Assembly: GCF_025685395.1 (NCBI RefSeq)
Contig: NZ_JAGSYA010000004.1
Coordinates: 2,604,001-2,668,000, forward strand
Length of the DNA: 64,000 nt
DNA from: Terriglobus tenax
Lineage (GTDB): Bacteria > Acidobacteriota > Terriglobia > Terriglobales > Acidobacteriaceae
Direction of reading: 5' to 3'
How positions within the stretch are numbered: the first letter of the stretch is position 1; every line of letters begins with the position of its first letter. Positions 17,023 through 25,119 of the stretch are shown here, piece after piece. The position numbers and the translations under genes were made by a program. Below the pieces are notes generated by a model, which was not told where the DNA came from, searched no databases, and worked only from the letters and a program-made list of their open reading frames with translations.

Positions 17023-17048
17023 GGTGTCCCATTTCGTACACCATGTGT
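17023..17048. promoter_or_regulatory. candidate activator (UAS) site between the two sigma-54 promoters
   Basis: GGTGT-N10-ACACC (17023-17042) is an inverted repeat, and ACAC-CAT-GTGT (17038-17048) overlaps it. It lies about 75-110 bases upstream of both predicted start sites, the usual distance for an enhancer-binding activator such as the NtrC-type regulator encoded at 18323. Confidence 0.4.
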
Positions 17049-17113
17049 TCGCTATCCGGCACAGCCGAGCGGGAAAACGGGGGTAAACCCTCATCCGCAG
17101 CGGCCTTCGGGGT

Positions 17114-17129
17114 TGGCGCGGGAATTGCA
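17114..17129 (+). promoter_or_regulatory. sigma-54 (-24/-12) promoter for the kinase/regulator operon
   Basis: TGGCGCGGGAATTGCA matches the consensus TGGCACG-N4-TTGCW with one change (A to G) and correct GG-to-GC spacing. The predicted start is near 17140, giving a leader of about 65 bases before the kinase ATG at 17205. A sigma-54 activator driving its own operon from such a site implies autoactivation. Confidence 0.65.
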
Positions 17130-17181
17130 ACAGTGGCAGCGATGCCTGCAGTCTCCAACTTACGTTGGCCCATGCCGCCGG

Positions 17182-17195
17182 TTCCCACGTGGGAA
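17182..17195. promoter_or_regulatory. 14-bp perfect palindrome in the kinase leader
   Basis: TTCCCACGTGGGAA is self-complementary and sits 10 bases before the kinase start codon, downstream of the predicted start site. It could be an operator or a small leader hairpin that masks the start region. Confidence 0.35.
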
Positions 17196-17204
17196 AATGA
17201 CACC

Positions 17205-18326
17205 ATGGCCCAGCTTCCCTCCGCGTTGCGATCCTCGCAGGCCAAGGCCGTACTCGTCCTTGTGCTGGTGGTGGTGCTGGTGGTTTTCACCTGGGTTGTG
17301 CCGCCACACGCCGTCGTGCTGCACAACATCCTGCACCACCTCAACATCCTGCCTTTCATGCTCGCCGGCCTGTTCTTCGGCTGGCGCGGAGCCTATCGCA
17401 CGGCCCTGCTGGCGGGGCTGCTCTTTGCGCCCTCCATCTACCTGCACTGGTTCAAGGCTCCGCTGGACGCGCAGGACCAGATCGTTGAGCTTGGTACCTT
17501 CGGCGCGGCCGGCGTCATTGCTGGTATTCTTTCGGACCGCGAACGCATGCAGCGCCGCCGCGTTGAGGTCACCAAGCAGGAGCTGGAGCGCGTCTACACC
17601 GAGCTGCGCCAGAACATTGACCAGCTCCGCAAATCTGAGCGCCTCAGCGCCGCCGGACAGCTCTCCGCTTCGCTCGCGCATGAGATCCGCAACCCGCTGG
17701 CCAGCATCAGCGGTGCCGCCGGCATCCTCGCCCGCGGGCAGGCGTCGCCGGAAGCCCGTGCCGAGTGCCTTGAGATCCTGACCAAGGAATCCCAGCGGCT
17801 CAACAAGCTGCTCACCAACTTCCTCGACTTCGCCCGCCCGCGTCTGCCCCGCATGCAGTGGATGGAGCCTGCCGAGATGGCCGCATCGGTCGCCTCCCTG
17901 GCGCAGCACGCCGCCAGCCGTCAGAACGTCACTATTGAGGTCCGTAACGCCGCTGCTCTTCAGCCCGTTGAGTGCGACCCGGAACAGATCAAGCAGCTTC
18001 TGCTCAACCTGGTACTCAACGCCATTCAGGCCACCGAGGGCGAAGGCTCCGTCACGCTCCGCAGCTTCGCGCAGAACGGCAAGCTCTGCATGGAGGTCAG
18101 CGACCAGGGCAAGGGCATCAGCGCGGAGGTGCGCGACCACATCTTCGAGCCCTTCTTCACCACGCGCGATAACGGCACCGGGCTTGGCCTGGCCATCGCG
18201 GCCAACATCGCCGGCCAGCACGGTGGCACGCTGACCTGCGCCCCCAACGTGGGCCGTGGAGCCATCTTTCGCGTGGAGCTTCCGCTTGCCCCGGCACGTC
18301 TGCGTCAACCCGTGGAGGTGGCGTGA
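17205..18326 (+). CDS. membrane sensor histidine kinase (NtrB/ZraS-like class)
   Basis: 373 residues. Two to four N-terminal helices (residues about 14-33, 47-60, 66-80, 97-110) with no sizeable periplasmic domain, then a coiled linker with many Glu/Arg. Next are the H box SLAHEIRNPLASI (phospho-His near residue 159), the N box NLVLNAIQA, G1 DQGKGI, F FFTT and G2 GTGLGLAI. The signal may be sensed within the membrane. Its TGA overlaps the GTG start of the regulator gene, so the pair is translationally coupled. Facing the efflux operon, it is the likely metal or envelope-stress sensor. Confidence 0.9.
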   Translation: MAQLPSALRSSQAKAVLVLVLVVVLVVFTWVVPPHAVVLHNILHHLNILPFMLAGLFFGWRGAYRTALLAGLLFAPSIYLHWFKAPLDAQDQIVELGTFGAAGVIAGILSDRERMQRRRVEVTKQELERVYTELRQNIDQLRKSERLSAAGQLSASLAHEIRNPLASISGAAGILARGQASPEARAECLEILTKESQRLNKLLTNFLDFARPRLPRMQWMEPAEMAASVASLAQHAASRQNVTIEVRNAAALQPVECDPEQIKQLLLNLVLNAIQATEGEGSVTLRSFAQNGKLCMEVSDQGKGISAEVRDHIFEPFFTTRDNGTGLGLAIAANIAGQHGGTLTCAPNVGRGAIFRVELPLAPARLRQPVEVA

Positions 18327-19702
18327 GCAACCGCATTCTTGTTGTCGATGATGACGCCAGCCTGCGCCGCGTCATGAAGCTGCAGCTTGAGGAAGCTGGC
18401 TACCAGGTCTCTCTTGCCACGGATGGGGAGGAGGCATGGCGCATGCTGCAGGAGTCCGAACCGCAGCTCGTCATTACCGATCTGCGCATGCCCACCACCG
18501 GCCTGGAGCTGCTCTCACGCATTACCCAGGCAGGTCTGCGGACCACCGTCATTGTCGTCACCGCCTTCGGCACGGTGGAGACCGCCGTTGAGGCCATGAA
18601 GCTCGGAGCGTATGACTACGTCACCAAGCCGCTGGACTTTGAGGCGCTGGTGCTTGTGGTCCATCGCGCCATGGAGCGCCAGAGCCTGATTGAAGAGGTG
18701 CAGACGCTGCGCTCGGCTCTGGATCAGCGCTATGGCTTTGAAGGCATCGTCGGCCATGCCAAGGGTCTGCTGCGTGTGCTGGACCAGGCTGCCCGCGTCG
18801 CTCAGCGCGACGCCACCGTCCTTATCCAGGGAGAGACCGGCACCGGCAAGGAGCTGGTTGCCCGGGCCATTCACCACAACAGCCGCCGCGGTAAAAAGGC
18901 CTTCACCGCCATCAACTGCGGCGCCATTCCGCGTGACCTGGTGGAGAGTGAGCTCTTCGGCTACACCAAGGGAGCCTTCACCGGCGCCCTTGCGAACAAG
19001 GAAGGCCGTATCGAGTCCACCAACGGAGGCACACTCTTTCTCGATGAGGTCGGCGAGCTTCCGCTGGAGGCACAGGTCAAGCTGCTGCGCGTGTTGCAGG
19101 AGAGTGAGGTCGCAAAGCTTGGCGCAACCGAGCCTGTGAAGGTCGACGTCCGCGTCATTGCCGCCACCCATCGCGACCTGTCGGCAATGGTTGAAGACGG
19201 TACATTCCGCGAAGACCTCTACTACCGCCTCGCCGTTGTGCCACTGCGCATTCCGCCGTTGCGTGAGCGCCGCGAAGACCTGCCGGAGTTGATCGAGGTG
19301 CTCTTTGAGCGCGCCTGCAAGCGTCACGGCATTGATGATCTGAGCCTCTCGCAGGGCGTGCTGCAGCGTCTCATCGCCTATCACTGGCCGGGCAATGTGC
19401 GTCAGCTGGAGAACATGCTGGAACGGCTGGTCGTACTCTCTTCTTCGAATGTCATCCCTGTGGAGGATCTGCCACCCGAACTTAGCGCGCCGCCGCGTCC
19501 CGCGCTCTTCTGGCCGGAGCTGCCGGAGCAGGGCATCAGCCTGGAGGCGCTGGAGCGCGACCTGATCCGCCGCGCTCTCGAACGGTTCCACGGCAACCAG
19601 ACGCAGGCTGCCCGGTATCTGGACATCAGTCGCAGAACGCTCATCTATCGCATGGAAAAGCACGGCCTGGTCGAGGCCGGGGTTCACAAAGACGACGAGT
19701 AA
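18323..19702 (+). CDS. sigma-54-dependent response regulator (NtrC/ZraR-like)
   Basis: 459 residues. The receiver domain has D9-D11, the phosphorylated Asp 53 in ITDLRMP, and Lys in VTKPLD. The AAA+ domain has Walker A GETGTGKE, the sigma-54 contact loop GYTKGAFTGA, Walker B TLFLDEVGEL and the arginine-finger region. A Fis-type helix-turn-helix (NQTQAARYLDISRRTLIYRM) ends the protein. It starts at GTG overlapping the kinase stop. Its neighbours suggest that it activates the divergent efflux operon and itself. Confidence 0.94.
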   Translation: MSNRILVVDDDASLRRVMKLQLEEAGYQVSLATDGEEAWRMLQESEPQLVITDLRMPTTGLELLSRITQAGLRTTVIVVTAFGTVETAVEAMKLGAYDYVTKPLDFEALVLVVHRAMERQSLIEEVQTLRSALDQRYGFEGIVGHAKGLLRVLDQAARVAQRDATVLIQGETGTGKELVARAIHHNSRRGKKAFTAINCGAIPRDLVESELFGYTKGAFTGALANKEGRIESTNGGTLFLDEVGELPLEAQVKLLRVLQESEVAKLGATEPVKVDVRVIAATHRDLSAMVEDGTFREDLYYRLAVVPLRIPPLRERREDLPELIEVLFERACKRHGIDDLSLSQGVLQRLIAYHWPGNVRQLENMLERLVVLSSSNVIPVEDLPPELSAPPRPALFWPELPEQGISLEALERDLIRRALERFHGNQTQAARYLDISRRTLIYRMEKHGLVEAGVHKDDE

Positions 19703-19719
19703 AGCGCATTTTAAGCACC

Positions 19720-19746
19720 AAAAAGCGGCCCGAAGGCCGCTTTTTG
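19720..19746 (+). terminator. intrinsic terminator after the regulator
   Basis: AAAAAGCGGCC, loop CGAA, GGCCGCTTTTT: an 11-bp stem with a stable tetraloop and a T run on either strand. It can also terminate the convergent gene at 19766-20233. Confidence 0.88.
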
Positions 19747-19765
19747 CGTGTCAAAGTGGTTTCTT

Positions 19766-20233
19766 TTAAGCCGCTTTACGCTGGTCGCGGGCGTTGCGGA
19801 CGAAGTCATGCGAGGTCTGGATATGGGCATACTGCTCGCTCAGGATCTTGTGGACCGGCAGCGGAAGCGTTTCCTTGATGGCCTCGGCATAGACCTTCTT
19901 GGCTTCATCTTCACCCTGTTCGGCGGTCGCCAGCAGTGAGTGGTCGCCGCCACCCAGCTTGGCCTTCAGGTCGCCCCAGACGCGGTGCAGTTTGCCGGCA
20001 ACGGTGCCGCTTTCTTTCACATCGTGGAAGCCGGCATGGTGCAGTTCGTTTTCCAGATCGGCCCGGAAACGGGCACGTTTCAGACTCTCTGCCAGGAAGT
20101 AACGCTTCAGGGATTCGTCCTTCAACTGCTCGCCGATGGTCTGGAAGCCTTCCTGCCCGTCGATCAGGTTCTGGATCACTTCACGCAGGGTGTCATTCAA
20201 GCTGCTTTGCTTTTCGGCATCGGTGATTGCCAT
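19766..20233 (-). CDS. PA2169/DUF2383-type four-helix-bundle protein
   Basis: 155 residues, all helical and highly charged, ferritin-like in pattern. LNDTLREVIQNLIDGQEGFQ and LKRYFLAESLKRARFRADLE form the first hairpin. KKVYAEAIKETLPLPVHKIL and YAHIQTSHDFVRNARDQ form the second. This matches the PA2169/DUF2383 family of unknown, probably stress-related, function. The start is ATG 20233 with CGGAGGAT upstream; an in-frame ATG 8 codons earlier has no ribosome site. Confidence 0.8.
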   Translation of the reverse strand: MAITDAEKQSSLNDTLREVIQNLIDGQEGFQTIGEQLKDESLKRYFLAESLKRARFRADLENELHHAGFHDVKESGTVAGKLHRVWGDLKAKLGGGDHSLLATAEQGEDEAKKVYAEAIKETLPLPVHKILSEQYAHIQTSHDFVRNARDQRKAA

Positions 20234-20598
20234 GGTTTGTATCCTCCGTGGATTCATACGCTTAAGGGGCTAAGGCAAGGTCCGCCGGCTGTCATTGCGA
20301 TTCTCCTTCGCCGGCGGCAAGCAGGAGGAAATCGCGAAAACCCCGCGCCCCTGCCAGCCCTTTGTTGCATTTCTCCCGCCGGCCCGACTACAAGTCAGCG
20401 GGGTGTCGTAACGGGATGGATGCCGGGTGCCCGAGAGGGTTTGCCCGGAAAATCAAACCGCTTTCCCGAATCGGAAGGGTAGTCACCTGGATTCCCCCCG
20501 GGGCGATTTCCGGCCCGGATGCGGCCCCGGAGCGGGGAGAATGTAAGGTACTTCCGCGACGTGCGCGCGGAGGCGGTCCCCCATTTCCCGAGGTGTAG
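20234..20598. other. non-coding region between the four-helix protein and ftsK
   Basis: 365 bases without a convincing gene. It contains an imperfect hairpin, GCGATT-CTCCT (20297-20307) with AGGAG-GA-AATCGC (20323-20335), and a very GC-rich stretch with CCCCCGGGGCGATTTCCGG-like palindromes. It must hold the divergent promoters of the two genes, but I could not identify clear -35/-10 boxes. Confidence 0.5.
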
Positions 20599-23205
20599 AT
20601 GAAGCCACTCCGTTTTGTCACCACGCCGACCCGTAACCGCCGCCTGAACGAGCTGATTGGCCTGGCCGTTCTGGTTGCCGGCGGTTTGCTGGCGCTGGCG
20701 CTGGTCAGTTACACGCCGACAGACCCATCCTGGAACACGGTGGGAGGCTACGCCACGGGGCGGCCGGCGCATAACTGGACGGGCATTGTCGGCGCGTTTG
20801 TCAGTGACGCGGCGCTGCAACTGATTGGTGTGGCGGCGTTTATCATCCCGCTGGGGCTGATGCGGCTGGGCTACTGCTGGATGCGCTCGCGACCGGCCGG
20901 ATCGCCCGTGGCCAAGTCTGTGGGACTGCTGCTGTGGATCGTCTTCGGGCCCGCGATGTTCGCGCTTTTCCCCGGGCAGATGCACTGGCGTGGCGCCCTG
21001 CCGATTGAGGGTGTGGAAGGCCGTCTGCTGGCCGATGGCATGATCGCCATCCTTAACTTCCCGGGCGCCTGCATCGTGGTGGGGATGATGGTGGTCATGG
21101 CCACCTACCTTTCCACGACCTTTACCTTCAGCACGGCGCGCGACTGGGCCACGGCCCGTTTTGCTTTTCTGCAGGCTATGCAGGACCGCTGGCGCAACTG
21201 GCGTGGGAATCGCACCTCCGCCTCTGACCGCGCCATTGCCGAGTACGAGAGCAAGCGCGAACGTTCCATGGAGCGCGAACGCCGCGCCCGCGAGAAGGAA
21301 GAGCGTAAGACGCAGAAGGCCGATGCCGCCGAGAGCACCTCTCTGCTCTCAAGCCTGTTCGGCTGGATGAGCCGCCGCAAGGTGAAGCCTGAGCCGCTGG
21401 GCGAGCAGGAAACCGCCGAGCCGCTGGAGGCCGAGGCAGGCCCCACGCCGTCGGTCTGGTCCAAGGTGCCGCGCACCATGGTGGATGCCCCGGCAGAGAG
21501 TGGTGACCCCGTTCTGCCGGCGGCCTACGCTGCTGCCGCCGAGGAGCGGCTGAGCCAGGCCACCATTGAGGAGTTCGAACCCGAAGAGAGCTATGCGGAG
21601 CCGGAGCGCAAGGTCATCAGCTTTCCCACGCCGGCCGCCGCGCAGCGCTATGAGGAACCGGAGCCGGAAGAGAAGAACATCTCCTTTGGCAAGCGTGCCG
21701 ACGAGAAGCTGAAGACGGTTACGCTGACGGCCAAGAGCGTCCACGGCTACAAGCTGCCGCCGTCCAGCCTGCTGCACCGCAGCGAAGAGCCGACCATTGT
21801 GCGCGAGGACGCTCTGCGCGAAGAGGCTCGCACGCTTGTCGAGAAGTGTGCCGAGTTCGACGTGAACGGACAGGTGACGCAGATCAATCCCGGACCGGTG
21901 GTCACCACCTTCGAGTTCCGCCCGGAGGCAGGCGTGAAGTACTCGCGTGTCACCGGGCTGGCCGATGATCTGTGCCTGGCCATGGCGGCGGAGAGCATCC
22001 TGATCGAGCGCATGGCGGGCAAGAGCACCGTCGGCATCCAGGTGCCGAACTCCGAGCGCGAAACCATCTGGCTGCGCGACATTGTGGAGAGCGAGCACTT
22101 CGCCAACACGAAGTCGAAGCTTGCCATTGCGATGGGGAAGGACATCAACGGCCGTATTGTCACGGCGGACCTGTCCGCCATGCCGCACGTGTTGATTGCA
22201 GGCTCCACCGGTTCTGGTAAGTCGGTAGCCATCAACGCCATGATCATGAGCGTTCTGTTCAAGGCGACGCCGGAGCAGGTGCGCATGATCCTGGTCGATC
22301 CGAAGCGCGTGGAACTCGGGATGTACGAGGGGATTCCGCACCTGTTCACGCCGATCATTACGGAGCCGAAGCTGGCGGCGAATGCACTGAGGAACGCGGT
22401 GCGCGAGATGGAGCGCCGGCTGAAGCTGCTGGCGAGCAAGCACGTCCGCAACATTGACCAGTACAACAAACTGTTTGAGAACGGCACGCCTTCCATGTTT
22501 GAGGACGATGAGGAGCAGGCACCGCTGCCCTACATCATGATCATCATCGACGAGCTGGCCGACCTGATGATGCTGGACAAGGCCAACGTGGAAGAGGCCA
22601 TCACCCGCCTGGCGCAGATGGCGCGTGCTGTCGGCATCCACCTGGTGCTGGCGACGCAGCGGCCTTCGGTCGATGTGATCACCGGCCTGATCAAGGCGAA
22701 CGTGCCGACGCGCATGAGCTTCCGCCTGGCGACTAAGGTGGACTCACGCACCATCATCGACTCCAACGGCGCAGAGAGCCTGCTGGGACGCGGCGATATG
22801 TTGTTCCTGCCGCCGGGCACATCGCGTCTGCAGCGTGTCCACGCCCCGTTTGTGACGGAGAAGGAGATTGCCGCGGTCACGGACTTCTGGAAGCAGCAGG
22901 GCGAAGCCGAGTACGTGCAGGGCTTCCTGGAAGGCCCGAAGGACGACAAGGGCCGCGACCTGGATGCCATGAGCGAGGATGACAACGACGAACTGTTCGA
23001 CGATGCGGTCAAACTGATCTTCGAGTTCGGTAAGGCCTCGACCAGCCTGCTGCAGCGGCGTCTGAGGATTGGCTATGGACGCGCCGCACACCTGATCGAC
23101 ATGATGGAGCGCGATGGTCTGGTGGGTCCTGCCGAAGGATCAAAGCCCCGCGAGATTCTGAAGAGCCCGGACTGGATAAAGGAAGTCGATTCCGCCTTGC
23201 GGTAA
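20599..23205 (+). CDS. ftsK: DNA translocase FtsK
   Basis: 868 residues. An N-terminal membrane domain with four helices (about residues 20-40, 70-92, 108-128, 150-172) is followed by a charged, Glu/Pro-rich linker. The RecA-like motor has Walker A AGSTGSGKS, ILVDPKRVELGMYEGIPHL, Walker B IMIIIDELADLM and ATQRPSVDVITG. The C-terminal gamma winged helix (STSLLQRRLRIGYGRAAHLI) that reads KOPS is present. It coordinates chromosome segregation with division at the septum. It appears to be monocistronic, with its own terminator. Confidence 0.95.
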   Translation: MKPLRFVTTPTRNRRLNELIGLAVLVAGGLLALALVSYTPTDPSWNTVGGYATGRPAHNWTGIVGAFVSDAALQLIGVAAFIIPLGLMRLGYCWMRSRPAGSPVAKSVGLLLWIVFGPAMFALFPGQMHWRGALPIEGVEGRLLADGMIAILNFPGACIVVGMMVVMATYLSTTFTFSTARDWATARFAFLQAMQDRWRNWRGNRTSASDRAIAEYESKRERSMERERRAREKEERKTQKADAAESTSLLSSLFGWMSRRKVKPEPLGEQETAEPLEAEAGPTPSVWSKVPRTMVDAPAESGDPVLPAAYAAAAEERLSQATIEEFEPEESYAEPERKVISFPTPAAAQRYEEPEPEEKNISFGKRADEKLKTVTLTAKSVHGYKLPPSSLLHRSEEPTIVREDALREEARTLVEKCAEFDVNGQVTQINPGPVVTTFEFRPEAGVKYSRVTGLADDLCLAMAAESILIERMAGKSTVGIQVPNSERETIWLRDIVESEHFANTKSKLAIAMGKDINGRIVTADLSAMPHVLIAGSTGSGKSVAINAMIMSVLFKATPEQVRMILVDPKRVELGMYEGIPHLFTPIITEPKLAANALRNAVREMERRLKLLASKHVRNIDQYNKLFENGTPSMFEDDEEQAPLPYIMIIIDELADLMMLDKANVEEAITRLAQMARAVGIHLVLATQRPSVDVITGLIKANVPTRMSFRLATKVDSRTIIDSNGAESLLGRGDMLFLPPGTSRLQRVHAPFVTEKEIAAVTDFWKQQGEAEYVQGFLEGPKDDKGRDLDAMSEDDNDELFDDAVKLIFEFGKASTSLLQRRLRIGYGRAAHLIDMMERDGLVGPAEGSKPREILKSPDWIKEVDSALR

Positions 23206-23226
23206 GGGATGTTGCAGGGAGAAGAA

Positions 23227-23256
23227 AAACGCCGGCCATTGAGGCCGGCGTTTCTC
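23227..23256 (+). terminator. intrinsic terminator after ftsK
   Basis: AAACGCCGGCC and GGCCGGCGTTT, loop ATTGA, then a TCTCTTTC tract, 21 bases after the ftsK stop. Confidence 0.85.
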
Positions 23257-23272
23257 TTTCTTAAGGTGATGT

Positions 23273-23358
23273 TTCGGCACGGCTGAAGCCGCGCCCTGAC
23301 GGTCTGCGAAGAGAAGCAGACCCTTCCAGAATGACAAAAGACAAGAAAGGCAAAAGCA
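23273..23358. repeat. composite intergenic repeat (GGCTGAAGCC hairpin plus GTCATTC-type element)
   Basis: CGGCACGGCTGAAGCCGCGCC is followed by GGTCTGCGAAGAGAAGCAGACC, a hairpin, and then by AATGACAAAAGACAAGAAAGG. The latter matches AATGACAAACAAGAAAGGCA at 31023. It is a mosaic of two repeat families between the convergent ftsK and RNase J genes. Confidence 0.6.
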
Positions 23359-23376
23359 CTCTCGCTTTGCGAGATA

Positions 23377-23403
23377 CCCACCCTTCGCCTTGCGAAGGGT
23401 GGG
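23377..23403. terminator. CCCACCC/GGGTGGG hairpin, bidirectional terminator or repeat
   Basis: CCCACCCTTCGC and GCGAAGGGTGGG form a perfect 12-bp stem with a 3-base loop, 16 bases past the RNase J stop on the minus strand. Related CCCA...TGGGGCACCC sequences occur inside nadB (52987) and the glutaminyl-cyclase-like gene (55475). Confidence 0.6.
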
Positions 23404-23418
23404 GCAACGAATGCTCTT

Positions 23419-25092
23419 TTAGATCTCCAGGATGACCGGCATGATGAGCGGGCGCCGGCTGGTGTTCTTCTGGATGTAGCGCTTGAGGTCGGTGCGGATC
23501 TTCTCCTTGATCACACCGTAGTCACCCTTTTCCTCGTTGGAGGAGTTGTCGAGGGTGCGTGCGATGACCATGCGGGCTTCGTTCAGCACGCTGGGGTCGG
23601 GTACGGCGAAACCGCGGGCGATGATCTCGGGCGAGCCCTCGACCAGGCCGGTGAGCTTGTTGATGGCCAGGATGGGCAGCAGCAGGCCGGCTTCCGACAG
23701 GTGGCGGCGGTCGCGAATGACGAGGTCGTCGACCACGTCGGCGGTCGATCCGTCATCGATCAGGATGCGTCCGGCGCGGACCTTCTGGTCGCGGCGTGTG
23801 GCCGTGTCCTTGGTCAACTCCAGCACATCGCCATCTTCCAGAAGGAAGGTCTGTTTGGGGATGCCGGTGGATGCCGCGAGTTCCGCGTGGCGCTTCAGGT
23901 GGCGATAGTCACCGTGCACGGGGATGAAGAACTTCGGCTTCACGAGATTGATCATCAGGCGAAGCTCTTCCTGGCTGGCGTGTCCGCTCACGTGGATGAT
24001 GCCGTGGGTGCCGTCGTCGAAGATCACGTCGGCATCGCGGCGCACCAGGTGGTCGATCATGCGGAAGATGCCCTTCTCGTTGCCGGGAATAATGCGGCTG
24101 GAGAGCAGGACGGTGTCGCCGGGCTCGATGCGGGCGTGCTTGTGGTTGTCGACGGCAGCGCGGGACAGCGCAGACATGGGCTCGCCCTGTGTGCCGGAGA
24201 TCAGCACGCAGACCTTCTCGGGCGGGAAGTCCTTGATCTGTCCGCCGTTGATCAGCAGGCCCGGGGGAATGTCGATGTAGCCCAGGTCGCTGGCGATCTC
24301 GGTGGAGTTGTCGAGCGAGCGGCCGATGACGGCGACCTTGCGGCCATGTTTCTCCGCCAGCTCGAAGGCCAGCTTCAGGCGATGGATGGAGGACGAGAAG
24401 CAGGAGAAGAAGAGGCGCTTCTTGGTGCGTCCGAACAGGTCATCGAGGCGCGGACGTACGGCTCGCTCGCTGGGCGTGTGGCCGGGGCGGTCGACATTCG
24501 TGGAGTCCTGCAGGAGGGCGAGCACGCCGCCGTTGCGGCCAAGCTCGGCAAAGGTCTGCAGGTCGAACGGATGGCCGTCGGGCGATGAGAGATCGACCTT
24601 GAAGTCACCGGTGTGCAGAATGGTGCCGTGGGGCGTGTGGATGGCCAGGGAGACGCAGTCCACCAGCGAGTGGGTGACGCGGATGGGCTGGATGCGGAAG
24701 GGACCGATCTGGAACTGCTCGCCCGGGATCATCTCCAGCATCTCGGTGTCGTCCAGCAGCTTGTGCTCTTCGAGTTTGCCTTCGACGTATGCCAGGGTGA
24801 ACTCGGTGCCGTAGACGGGCACGTCGCGCAACTCGGTCAGGATCCAGGGAAGGCCGCCGATGTGGTCCTCGTGACCGTGGGTCAGGAGGATGGCTTTGAC
24901 CATGTCACGGTTCTCGACCAGGTAGCTGATGTCGGGCACGACGATGTCGACACCCAGCAGCTCCTCGTCGGGAAACATCAGGCCGGCGTCGATGACGATA
25001 ATGTGGTCGCCCAGGCGAATGGCACAGCAGTTCATGCCAAATTCGCCAAGGCCGCCGAGCGGAATGATTTGCAGCTTGTCGAGACTCATCAA
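23419..25092 (-). CDS. rnj: ribonuclease J
   Basis: 557 residues, metallo-beta-lactamase/beta-CASP family, a 5'-3' exo- and endoribonuclease of mRNA decay and rRNA maturation. N-terminal LQIIPLGGLGEFGMNCCAIR and the zinc motif LTHGHEDHIGGLPW are diagnostic. HTGDFKVD supplies another ligand, and the beta-CASP region carries FFSCFSSSIHRLK and VSGHASQEEL. The C-terminal RNase J domain ends in TSRRPLIMPVILEI. The start ATG could be either of two adjacent codons. Confidence 0.94.
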   Translation of the reverse strand: MMSLDKLQIIPLGGLGEFGMNCCAIRLGDHIIVIDAGLMFPDEELLGVDIVVPDISYLVENRDMVKAILLTHGHEDHIGGLPWILTELRDVPVYGTEFTLAYVEGKLEEHKLLDDTEMLEMIPGEQFQIGPFRIQPIRVTHSLVDCVSLAIHTPHGTILHTGDFKVDLSSPDGHPFDLQTFAELGRNGGVLALLQDSTNVDRPGHTPSERAVRPRLDDLFGRTKKRLFFSCFSSSIHRLKLAFELAEKHGRKVAVIGRSLDNSTEIASDLGYIDIPPGLLINGGQIKDFPPEKVCVLISGTQGEPMSALSRAAVDNHKHARIEPGDTVLLSSRIIPGNEKGIFRMIDHLVRRDADVIFDDGTHGIIHVSGHASQEELRLMINLVKPKFFIPVHGDYRHLKRHAELAASTGIPKQTFLLEDGDVLELTKDTATRRDQKVRAGRILIDDGSTADVVDDLVIRDRRHLSEAGLLLPILAINKLTGLVEGSPEIIARGFAVPDPSVLNEARMVIARTLDNSSNEEKGDYGVIKEKIRTDLKRYIQKNTSRRPLIMPVILEI

Positions 25093-25119
25093 AGATTCAT
25101 GCTAACGGATATCGGCCCG

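Noticed and set aside
16955-17359. 135-residue N-terminal extension of the outer membrane factor and a matching extension of the histidine kinase
   Set aside because: Both cross the shared promoter region, lack conserved sequence, and a signal peptide starts at 16954 (GTG).
21349-22641. 430-codon open frame antisense to ftsK (and similar long frames opposite dinG, lysC/asd and the histidine kinase)
   Set aside because: His/Arg/Gln-rich shadow translations without conserved motifs; the sense strand has diagnostic protein motifs throughout.
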